This document shows, one piece after another, positions 38,906-46,107 of a stretch of DNA of 49,392 nucleotides. This DNA comes from Leptolyngbyaceae cyanobacterium CSU_1_3. Lineage in GTDB: Bacteria; Cyanobacteriota; Cyanobacteriia; Leptolyngbyales; Leptolyngbyaceae. The notes under the pieces are model-generated. The model saw only the letters and a program-made list of their open reading frames with translations, was not told where the DNA came from and ran no database searches. Position 1 is the stretch's first letter. Every line of letters begins with the position of its first letter. The translations under genes and the position numbers were made by a program. The stretch is taken from positions 1-49,392 of the forward strand of contig JAAUOZ010000013.1 in the NCBI GenBank assembly GCA_012034655.1, given 5' to 3'.

Positions 38906-41038
38906 ATGAAATCTGAATCTCAATCTTTTGCAGGGCGATCTTTTGTAGAGCGATCTTTTGCAGGACGCTTTCTGGATTTTCTAAACTGGGTGAGCTTGCC
39001 CGTCTGTGCGGCGATCGGGCTTTGGTGGCTGGCATCGCTACATCGCTCTCAAGGGCTGGAGCTAACCGAGGGGGAAGACTGGCTGGGGTTGGCGGGGGTG
39101 GGCATCATTGGCACTTGGCGGTGGAGTTGGCTGCTGGTGCAGGTGGTGCGAGGTCGGATCTACCAGCATGGGGTGTTTACACGCTGGCGACAGCGGGCCA
39201 ATACGATCGCTCTGTCAGATTGCCCTTCGATCTGTTTGCTCGTGCCCACCTATCAAGAAAAACCTTGGATTACCGAGCGGGTGTTTCGGGCAATTGCCCA
39301 CGAAGCTCTGACCTTGCCTACGCCCCTGACGCTTCTCGTCACTAGCAGCAGCGAAGCCGAAAATGCTCACATTCGGGCGATTTTGAGATCGATCGACCCC
39401 ACTCAGCGATCGCTACGGCTGATCCAACAGGTGCAAACTGGGGAAGGTAAGCGCAAAGCAATGGCTGAGGGGCTGAGGGCGCTGATTCGTGAAAATTTGC
39501 CGCCTGATACGCTGATTGCCTTGATGGATGGTGATTCTGAGCTATCGCCAGGGACACTTCAGCGCTGTATACCCTTTTTTCGGCTGTTTCCCAAACTGGG
39601 AGCTTTGACAACAGATAACTTTTCTTACACCAGTGGGTCTGATCTGTTTGCAGAATGGTTCCACTTACGGCTGGCCCTGCGGCACTATCATATGTGCTCG
39701 GTTTCGCTGTCGCGCAAGGTGACGTGTTTGACGGGACGCTTCGCCCTGTTTCGATCGCAGGCTACCCTCGACCCTGGCTTCATCGACTTGCTAGAAAACG
39801 ATCGTCTGGATGATTGGCTCTGGGGGCAATTTAAGTTTCTGTCGGGCGACGACAAAAGCAGTTGGTTTTGGGTACTCAGGCAGGGTTACGAGATGCTCTA
39901 TCTGCCAGATGTTGTGGTGTATAACCATGAAACGATTAGCGGGTCGCTGCTGAGGCGGGCCTACGAAAATATGCGGCGGTGGTATGGCAACATGCTGCGG
40001 AGTAATGGTCGCGCTTTGGGGTTAGGAGCCGGAAAGACGGGCTGGTTTTTGTGGTGGTGTCTCCTGGATCAGCGATTGAGCATCTGGACGGCGCTGATTA
40101 CACCGGGGATGTTGACGATCGCCCTCCTCCAAGGAAAGTGGCTGGTCGTTGCTCTGCTATCTGCTTGGATTTTGTCCACTCGCCCGCTCTATTTGCTGAT
40201 GATTTTTTGGGGACGACGATCGCCCCTCAAGCTGATTCATTTGCCCCTGCTCATCACGTCGCTCTGGAGTTCGGCGCTGATCAAAGTCTGGACGCAGATG
40301 AATCTGTCGCAGCAAAAGTGGACTAATCGGGGTAGCCAGGAAATTTCGGCGGCGGGGTCTGGCTGGCGGAGATGGGTGAAAACTTCTGCATCCCAGTTTT
40401 TGCTCGTTTCGCAGATGGTGAGCCTGGTAATGGTGCTGCTCTGGCTGGCGGATGGCTTCAACCCAGCCCAAGACTTGCAGCAGATCATGGAATGGAAATC
40501 TCCATCGCCCGCGATCGCCAGTGAGGTGAGACTTGCGATCGCAGCGGGCGTGATTCCGGGCGATGGCATAGATGACGCGATCGCCCTTCAGAAATTGTTG
40601 GATCAACGATCGACGCAAGGCCACCTAGAAGTTGAGCTACCTGTCGGAGAAATCGATCTGTTTCAGCCTGTGACGATTCGTCGTGGGCAAATCACCCTCA
40701 GAGGGCAGGGCAGCGATCGCACGATTTTGATCGCTCACACGGCTAGCACACCCGTTTTGTCGGTTCAGTCTGCGTCTCAGGCGGCAATTCAAGACATTGC
40801 CCTCAAGGGGTTTACCCTGCGTCAGCACTCTCCTCAAGCTACAGCAAAAATTCTATTAGAAAACGTCACCCAAGTCTCAATTCGCAACCTGCGGATCGAG
40901 CAAACGCATCCACCTGCCTTGATACTTCGCAACACTCGCGATGTGGCGATCGCTTACCTCGCCCTAGAAGGTGCAGAAGCAGACGCGATCGTAACCACAA
41001 ATGCGGTAAATACGACGATCGAGCAGTTCTCTCCATAA
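38906..41038 (+). CDS. Alg8-like processive GT2 polysaccharide synthase fused to a beta-helix domain
   Basis: ATG 38906 is preferred over TTG 38894; about 710 residues. Two N-terminal membrane helices, a cytoplasmic GT2 domain, four or five further helices, then a C-terminal domain of about 180 residues. GT2 motifs: LLVPTYQEK, then LMDGDSE (metal), FLSGDDKSSWFW (catalytic TED-like position) and ENMRRWYGNMLRSNGRAL, which takes the place of QxxRW. The last two are close to alginate polymerase Alg8. The extra domain starts GVIPGDGIDDAIALQKLL, the opening of pectate-lyase-type beta-helices, and continues with rung-like repeats (QITLRGQGSDRTIL, IQDIALKGFTLR, VSIRNLRIE). The EAL-HlyD gene precedes it by 215 bp on the same strand. 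Probably an inner-membrane synthase for an acidic polysaccharide. Confidence 0.88.
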   Translation: MKSESQSFAGRSFVERSFAGRFLDFLNWVSLPVCAAIGLWWLASLHRSQGLELTEGEDWLGLAGVGIIGTWRWSWLLVQVVRGRIYQHGVFTRWRQRANTIALSDCPSICLLVPTYQEKPWITERVFRAIAHEALTLPTPLTLLVTSSSEAENAHIRAILRSIDPTQRSLRLIQQVQTGEGKRKAMAEGLRALIRENLPPDTLIALMDGDSELSPGTLQRCIPFFRLFPKLGALTTDNFSYTSGSDLFAEWFHLRLALRHYHMCSVSLSRKVTCLTGRFALFRSQATLDPGFIDLLENDRLDDWLWGQFKFLSGDDKSSWFWVLRQGYEMLYLPDVVVYNHETISGSLLRRAYENMRRWYGNMLRSNGRALGLGAGKTGWFLWWCLLDQRLSIWTALITPGMLTIALLQGKWLVVALLSAWILSTRPLYLLMIFWGRRSPLKLIHLPLLITSLWSSALIKVWTQMNLSQQKWTNRGSQEISAAGSGWRRWVKTSASQFLLVSQMVSLVMVLLWLADGFNPAQDLQQIMEWKSPSPAIASEVRLAIAAGVIPGDGIDDAIALQKLLDQRSTQGHLEVELPVGEIDLFQPVTIRRGQITLRGQGSDRTILIAHTASTPVLSVQSASQAAIQDIALKGFTLRQHSPQATAKILLENVTQVSIRNLRIEQTHPPALILRNTRDVAIAYLALEGAEADAIVTTNAVNTTIEQFSP
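38921..38965. repeat. 15-bp tandem repeat, 3 copies, in the Alg8-like gene
   Basis: Units caatcttttgcaggg, cgatcttttgtagag, cgatcttttgcagga encode SFAGR, SFVER, SFAGR at the N-terminus of the synthase. The unit is five codons, so copy-number change keeps the frame. Confidence 0.9.
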
Positions 41039-41326
41039 TTTTTTAACCCACAAAATGACAACTCTCACCTCACCCAAAGGCCCAAAATCAAAACTGACAA
41101 ACCACTAAGGAATGAGAATTAAATAAACTGTAAGGCTTTGGATGCGCCCTCACCTCCCGCCCCTCTCCCAATCTGGGCGAGAGGAGTCAAGAAAGAGTCC
41201 GGAGTTCCCCTGCTCTCAAGTTGGGAGCAGGGTTAGGGGATGAGGGCGAACCCAGGCAATCAAACTCACAAGTTATTTAATTCACGATCCTAAGGAGAGG
41301 GCAAAAGTTTAGCCATCGAACTGACG

Positions 41327-41405
41327 CTAGGAGTTTGCATAAAAACAAAAGACCCGTGAATTGGGTTTCGGCTGGTGGTACATGATTAACTCGCACACCC
41401 CTTAC
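41327..41405 (-). repeat. Dispersed terminator-bearing repeat, copy 3
   Basis: In minus orientation it reads gtaaggggtgtgcgagttaa ... accaccagcc ... attcacgggtc ... ttttatgcaaactcc. It begins one base after the TAA stop of the polysaccharide-lyase gene. The ends are roughly inverse to each other (gtaaggggt against ctaggagtt). Confidence 0.7.
41341..41366 (-). terminator. Hairpin and T-tract within repeat copy 3
   Basis: On the minus strand a short stem accc / gggt is followed by cttttgttttt, 40 bases after the lyase stop codon. It should end lyase transcription. Confidence 0.5.
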
Positions 41406-41406
41406 A

Positions 41407-42270
41407 TTAATATCTACTTGCCGAAACCGAAAAATCTGCAAAATCAGCATACACCCGTTTAGAAGTTGACCAAGAGGCATCACTCCCACCAAAAAACGTC
41501 GAGAAAAACACCCCGTTAATCTTCAGACTGGGCACTGTCCGAAAGAGCACCCCTCCCTGCTCGAAGACTTTTTTGCCGTCGATCCAGACCTGCACACGAC
41601 CGTTTTTCTGTCCGGGTTTGTTTAACGTAATCTCTTGCTCGATTAGATGCCAAACACCGCGACGAAAGCTCCAAGCACCCCGCCCAAGTGAGGTTCCATA
41701 TTCTAGGCTAGTGGGCAAATAGGCATAAACTTCTCCCTCACCACCACGCCGCCACATAAAGCGAGTCGAGAAGCCATCGGTTCCGTTGGGAATTTTGCCC
41801 CCACTGTTGGCAGTGCCGCCATACAATCCGGGTAGTTTGCCACCTTTGACAAAATCGAAATTGTCAGAAAACCGAACGTAATAGCTCAAGCGCAGTTTGT
41901 CGCTCGGAGGAATGCCTAAATTGGCGATAAACTGTCCGCCGCCGATCGGGGTTCCTTTACGACGAGCCACCTCTGGGCTAGCAGAACCCGCCGGATACGC
42001 CACTCTCAAAATTTTAGAGAATCGACGATCGTTCACGACAGAAATATTTTGCCAACCCCAGCCACCCTGACGTTGGATATGCCACTGCTGCATCCAGTTG
42101 TTAGCCTTAAAGCTTCCTGACCAGAGAATTTTGGGTGTTGCCGTCAGGGTAGGGGTTTGGGTGGGGCGAGCATCCATAAAGCGATGGCAGCTATTCAGCG
42201 GAACGAGCAGCGCGATCGCGCCGACCAAAACATGACGAAGTTTCACAGGAAAGTTCTTGGAGGCGAGCAA
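41407..42270 (-). CDS. Lipoprotein with polysaccharide-lyase (PL14-like) domain
   Basis: The protein has about 287 residues. The N-terminal signal ends in a lipobox (LLVPLNSCHRF), so it is probably anchored in a membrane. The domain has FDFVKGGKLPGLYGG, then NGTDGFSTRFMWRRGGEGEV and YAYLP, followed by a KNGRVQVWIDGKKVF strand. This pattern is that of PL14-type lyases, which cut alginate or glucuronan. The start is uncertain: TTG 42270 has taggag about 10 bases upstream; GTG 42246 is the alternative. It faces the Alg8-like synthase end to end, so it may trim or release the polymer that synthase makes, as AlgL does in alginate systems. Substrate is inferred. Confidence 0.75.
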   Translation of the reverse strand: MLASKNFPVKLRHVLVGAIALLVPLNSCHRFMDARPTQTPTLTATPKILWSGSFKANNWMQQWHIQRQGGWGWQNISVVNDRRFSKILRVAYPAGSASPEVARRKGTPIGGGQFIANLGIPPSDKLRLSYYVRFSDNFDFVKGGKLPGLYGGTANSGGKIPNGTDGFSTRFMWRRGGEGEVYAYLPTSLEYGTSLGRGAWSFRRGVWHLIEQEITLNKPGQKNGRVQVWIDGKKVFEQGGVLFRTVPSLKINGVFFSTFFGGSDASWSTSKRVYADFADFSVSASRY

Positions 42271-42323
42271 AATTTGGACGCTCCTATCGTAGTGAAAGTT
42301 TGATGCGATCGCCTGTATCGCAG

Positions 42324-43196
42324 TTAACTTGTGAGGCTTTGAATTTGTAAGTGATATTTCATAGTTGCCTCAACCCCGATCTTTTGCTTAAAGGTTCCAG
42401 AAATGGGAGATGCATAGTTAGAAGCTGCACTGGCGACCAAAGCGATGTGGCGATCGCTGACTGCCAACCCGTGAGTTGGGTCGTAGCCCCGCCAACCTGC
42501 ACCGGGCAAATATACCTCAGCCCAGGCGTGCAAGTGGCGATCGTTGCAGTCTAAATCGCCTTCCTGGTATCCGCTCACAAATCGAGCAGCCAGCCCGATC
42601 GCCCGGCAAACTTCTACAAACAGCACCGCAAAGTCTCGGCAGGAGCCTTGCTTTTCTGACCAGGTGAGGGCAGGCGGCAGGGGCGAACCATTGTCACGAA
42701 TCATATATTTGCAGGTTGTGTAGATGCGTTGATTGAGTTCTGACAAAAAGCTGAGGGTGTTGCTTTGAGTCGCATGGTGCAGGTCTTGGGCAAGTTGCAG
42801 AGCCACCGGATCAACCGACGTAGCATACTTCAACCCTTGCCCTACCAGGTAAGGCTGAAGTTGACAGAGGAGCGACGCGGGATAGTCGATCGGCAATTTG
42901 GTTGCCCAGGGTTCCATCAAAAAGTTAAACGGATTTGACTGATGAGTAGCAACTTGAGACTGCACCTGAACCTCAAGAAAATCGGTCAAGTCTTGAGGAA
43001 ACCACAGCTTGATCAGGGCGTTGCCATCTAAATCTGTGATCGAAGACTGAGAGAGCGGTTCGGGGGTAACGGCGATCGTAAACAATTGCAGCGTTTGCCA
43101 GCCGTCCGATCGCGGCCGCAGCCGCACAACATGGGGTTGCAAAGTGACGGGTTGCGTGTAGGTGTAGGTGGTAGTGTGGCTGATTTGATAAAGCAC
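42324..43196 (-). CDS. Transglutaminase-like protein (Anbu-associated type)
   Basis: This 290-residue protein starts GTG 43196 (MLYQISHTTTYTYTQPVTLQ), the N-terminal beta domain of bacterial transglutaminase-like proteins. The papain-like core has the Cys in KQGSCRDFAVLFVEVCR, the His in DRHLHAWAEVYLPG and the Asp in GYDPTHG. All three catalytic residues are present. It usually occurs with alpha-E, ATP-grasp and Anbu proteins; here the alpha-E gene is upstream on the same strand, 556 bp away. These proteins may attach or cut an amide bond in a peptide product. Its activity has not been read from sequence. Confidence 0.9.
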   Translation of the reverse strand: MLYQISHTTTYTYTQPVTLQPHVVRLRPRSDGWQTLQLFTIAVTPEPLSQSSITDLDGNALIKLWFPQDLTDFLEVQVQSQVATHQSNPFNFLMEPWATKLPIDYPASLLCQLQPYLVGQGLKYATSVDPVALQLAQDLHHATQSNTLSFLSELNQRIYTTCKYMIRDNGSPLPPALTWSEKQGSCRDFAVLFVEVCRAIGLAARFVSGYQEGDLDCNDRHLHAWAEVYLPGAGWRGYDPTHGLAVSDRHIALVASAASNYASPISGTFKQKIGVEATMKYHLQIQSLTS

Positions 43197-43752
43197 GAGG
43201 AGGAAGAAGGAGGGACGAAAGAGGGGGAATAAATCGAGAATTGATAAGGGGTCGGGATATTTTTAGTAAGGGATTTTGATCAAAATATTGCTCTGACGAT
43301 CGGTGATTACCGTTGCGATCGATAGAGTGCCTTAGGAACGTGGATTCAATCATTCCGTCAACTGCAAGGCTGTCTTGCCCTCACCCCAGCCCTCTTCCAA
43401 GTTGGGAGAGGGAGGAGTCCGGTTCCCGTTCTCCCAAGTTGGGAGAAGGGGTTAGGGGATGAGGGGCAAAGATCCCCGGCATTGATAAATCCACGTTCCT
43501 TAGGGGTCTGTCAAGACTTTATTTTGTGAGTTAAAAACTCACAAATAACAACCCTCACCTCACCCGAAGGCCCAAAATCAAAGCTGACAAACCACTAGAG
43601 AGATCCGGTGAGAATGACCCTGGCGTAGCTCCTCCTGCTCTGGGGAGAAGGAGGCTGGGAAGATGAGGGCATTTTGAGCGGCATCGAATTCACGTATTTT
43701 TAAGGTTCCTTGTAGTTATAGGTCAAATTTTTTTTCTTTCATCCCTTCTCTC
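43197..43752. repeat. Intergenic cluster of dispersed repeats
   Basis: 43375-43470 is a CCCTCACC palindromic repeat with two copies of ctcccaagttgggaga, each able to form a hairpin. 43548-43597 repeats 41056-41106 nearly exactly. 43615-43690 repeats part of 28251-28330 (gaccctggcgta...). At 43527 gtgagtt aaaa aactcac is a small palindrome. No gene supported. Confidence 0.75.
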
Positions 43753-44706
43753 TTACCCGATCGGTTGTAGTGCAAAGAAAGTCTCAAAGATTTTCTTGCC
43801 AACATCGTTGGTGCGTCCTTGAAGCCTGTCTAGAAATTCGTGCAGACCGTCTTGAACAATCTCGTCGATCGTGATGTAGTCTAAGTCCGATCGCAATCTC
43901 CCCAAAGCTCTTTCTACGGGGCTGTTCCAGGTTCCAGCAGGGGTTCCGGTGATTTCGTGGAGCGATCGTTCGGCTTGTTGAATGCAGAACCGAATCGATC
44001 GGGGAAATTCTCGTTCTAAGACCAAAAATTCTGCCACCGATTGGGGTGAGATGCGGTGCAGCCCTCGTTTGCGATACATCTCGTAGGCACTGGCAGACTT
44101 GAGCAAGGCCATCCACTGCAATTCATCTAATGTCGTGCCTACATCTTTGACCGACGGCAGCAAAATAAAATATTTCACGTCCAAAATGCGGGTGGTTTTG
44201 TCGGCTCGTTCTAAAAATTTGCCGATTTGGCCAAAGTGCCAGCCTTCGTTGTGGGTCATAGTAGCATTGCTCACACCGACAAACAAATGACTGGCTAATT
44301 TCACTTCCTCAAAAAAGTCAGATAGATTGGTCAATGTTTTGTTTTCTGAAGCTTCTTTGACCAAAAAATAAAATGCATTCACCTGCTGCCACATTTCGGA
44401 GGAGATGATTTCTCGCACCGATCGGGCATTGTCTCGCGCCGCCTGTAAACAGGACAAAATCGAATTAGAGTAGTCTCGATCGAAGGTCAAAAATCGAATC
44501 ACATTCTCTTGAGTTGCTTCGCCATATCGCTCGTTAAACAGGGTCAAGTCTCCTGTCGTTCTGACCAACGGCTCCCACTGCTGGGCGACTCCCAGGGGCG
44601 AATCTAATAGCAGCGTCAAATTGACATCAACAAATCGAGCAATATTTTCTGCCCGCTCTACATAACGGCTGAGCCAATAAATCGAATCTGCAACACGACT
44701 GAGCAT
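43753..44706 (-). CDS. Alpha-E domain protein
   Basis: This protein has 317 residues from ATG 44706; the reading to 44745 adds 13 residues without similarity. It is all-helical and begins MLSRVADSIYWLSRYVERAE, the signature of alpha-E (DUF403) proteins. NEGWHFGQIGKFLERADKTT and the later LDYITIDEIVQDGLHEFLDR are also typical. Alpha-E proteins are often fused to or next to circularly permuted ATP-grasp enzymes and transglutaminases, and the group accompanies Anbu. The ATP-grasp partner is not in this window. Function unknown; a peptide-synthesis role is the usual proposal. Confidence 0.9.
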   Translation of the reverse strand: MLSRVADSIYWLSRYVERAENIARFVDVNLTLLLDSPLGVAQQWEPLVRTTGDLTLFNERYGEATQENVIRFLTFDRDYSNSILSCLQAARDNARSVREIISSEMWQQVNAFYFLVKEASENKTLTNLSDFFEEVKLASHLFVGVSNATMTHNEGWHFGQIGKFLERADKTTRILDVKYFILLPSVKDVGTTLDELQWMALLKSASAYEMYRKRGLHRISPQSVAEFLVLEREFPRSIRFCIQQAERSLHEITGTPAGTWNSPVERALGRLRSDLDYITIDEIVQDGLHEFLDRLQGRTNDVGKKIFETFFALQPIG

Positions 44707-44861
44707 AGGAGATTTTGGATTTGAGATTTTGGGCCTTTGCGCCACTGCGCTGTGGGCAATTCGTTTATCCTAAATGACTCTCGGCACGATCGCTGATCAA
44801 TTCGAGCGTTTTAGAAGGGGTGAAAGGTGATAAAGTTTTGGGCTTTAGATGGGCGACTATC

Positions 44862-45956
44862 TTAGGCGATCGGCAACGAAAAGCGAAACGTACTGCCTCG
44901 CCCCAGTTCGCTCTCTGCCACGATCGTGCCGTTCTGCAACTCCACCAGCCGTCGAGAAATAGCTAGCCCAATTCCTGTGCCGCCAGAGGTGCGCGTGCGC
45001 GATCGATCCGCCCTCCAAAACCGCTCAAAGACATGGGGCAAGTCTTCTTGAGAAATACCTCGCCCCGTATCCACAACTGCCACCCAAATCTGATTCGCGT
45101 GTTGCCACGCCCGTAGCGTGACGCTGCCCTCTGGCGTATACCGCAGCGCATTGCCAATCAAATTGATCAACACTTGCTCGACTCGTTCGGGGTCAGCCAA
45201 TGCCAACGGCAAATCAGGCGGGCAGTTTAGTCTCAGCACCGTTTCCCCTTCTAGAAGTTGATCTGAGAACCTCTGCACCAAGGCCACCAGCAGGGGGCGA
45301 AGTTTAAACGGTTTAGCAGCGATCGACAAGTAGCCGGCCTCGGCCTGCGAGAGTTCTTGCAAATCGTTGACCAGGCGACTGAGGCGACCCGTTTCTTGGG
45401 CGAGACGCTGGTAGATGTGATGGGAAGGGTCGATCGTGCCGTCGGCCAAACCTTCTAGATATCCCTGCAAAACCGTGAGCGGCGTTCTCAATTCATGGGT
45501 CAGGTCGCCCACCAAGTCACGACGACGCTGCTCTACCCCTTGCAGGTCTTCGGCCATGCGGTTAAAACTGCCAGCCAAGCGATCGAGTTCAGGAATTTCG
45601 TTTGCAGGAAGCCATTCTTCCAGGTTGCCGGAGGAAAGTCTACGGGTGACTCGCTCCATCTGAATCAGGGGTTCTACGATGCGCTTCGACACCAGATAGC
45701 TGAGGCCTCCGGCGGTCGTGCCGCTCACAATCATCGCCCAAAAAGCGCCCCGACTCCACGCCGAATCAAACCCATCAACCAACTGCCGCCGCACATAGCG
45801 TAGATTGCCTAAGCCGCCCACTTGCAGCTTTTCTAGATGCAGCACAAACAGCCAGGGCGAGTAGAATTTACCTACCGCTAGCAGGGTGCTGAGTCCCACA
45901 ATCATGACGACCATGTGCGAGAGGAACAGTCTGGCGCGTAAGCCGAGTCTGGGCAT
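44862..45956 (-). CDS. Sensor histidine kinase, BaeS-like
   Basis: This protein has 364 residues from ATG 45956. TM1 (about 8-25), a short extracytoplasmic loop (about 45 residues) and TM2 (about 70-88) are followed by a HAMP domain (EPLIQMERVTRRLSSGNLEE). The phosphorylated His is in DLTHELRTPLTVLQGY. ATP-binding boxes: LIGNALRYTPEGS (N), DTGRGISQEDLPHVFERFW (G1/F), GGTGIGLAISRRL (G2). All are intact. No response regulator is encoded next to it in this window, so its partner is unknown. The start at 45956 avoids eight residues without similarity. Confidence 0.93.
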   Translation of the reverse strand: MPRLGLRARLFLSHMVVMIVGLSTLLAVGKFYSPWLFVLHLEKLQVGGLGNLRYVRRQLVDGFDSAWSRGAFWAMIVSGTTAGGLSYLVSKRIVEPLIQMERVTRRLSSGNLEEWLPANEIPELDRLAGSFNRMAEDLQGVEQRRRDLVGDLTHELRTPLTVLQGYLEGLADGTIDPSHHIYQRLAQETGRLSRLVNDLQELSQAEAGYLSIAAKPFKLRPLLVALVQRFSDQLLEGETVLRLNCPPDLPLALADPERVEQVLINLIGNALRYTPEGSVTLRAWQHANQIWVAVVDTGRGISQEDLPHVFERFWRADRSRTRTSGGTGIGLAISRRLVELQNGTIVAESELGRGSTFRFSLPIA

Positions 45957-46107
45957 GATGAGGAATGGGTAACGACCCAATGATGACGCTTTCTAAGATT
46001 TTGCACCCATCTCAACGATGCCCCAAGTTCCCGATCGAAATTAAAATTCCGGGCTAACAGCCAAAGTCTTCTTCAGAGAAGTGAACCAGGGTTTCAACTG
46101 ATAGTTT

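Larger units (their letters stand above)
41039..41406. repeat. Intergenic cluster of dispersed repeats
   Basis: 41056-41106 (acaactctcacctcacccaa... to ...gacaaaccacta) recurs almost unchanged at 43548-43597. 41145-41250 is a CCCTCACC-type palindromic repeat with 'caagttgggagcag'. 41327-41405 is copy 3 of the terminator-bearing repeat. No gene. Lies between the convergent synthase and lyase genes. Confidence 0.75.
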
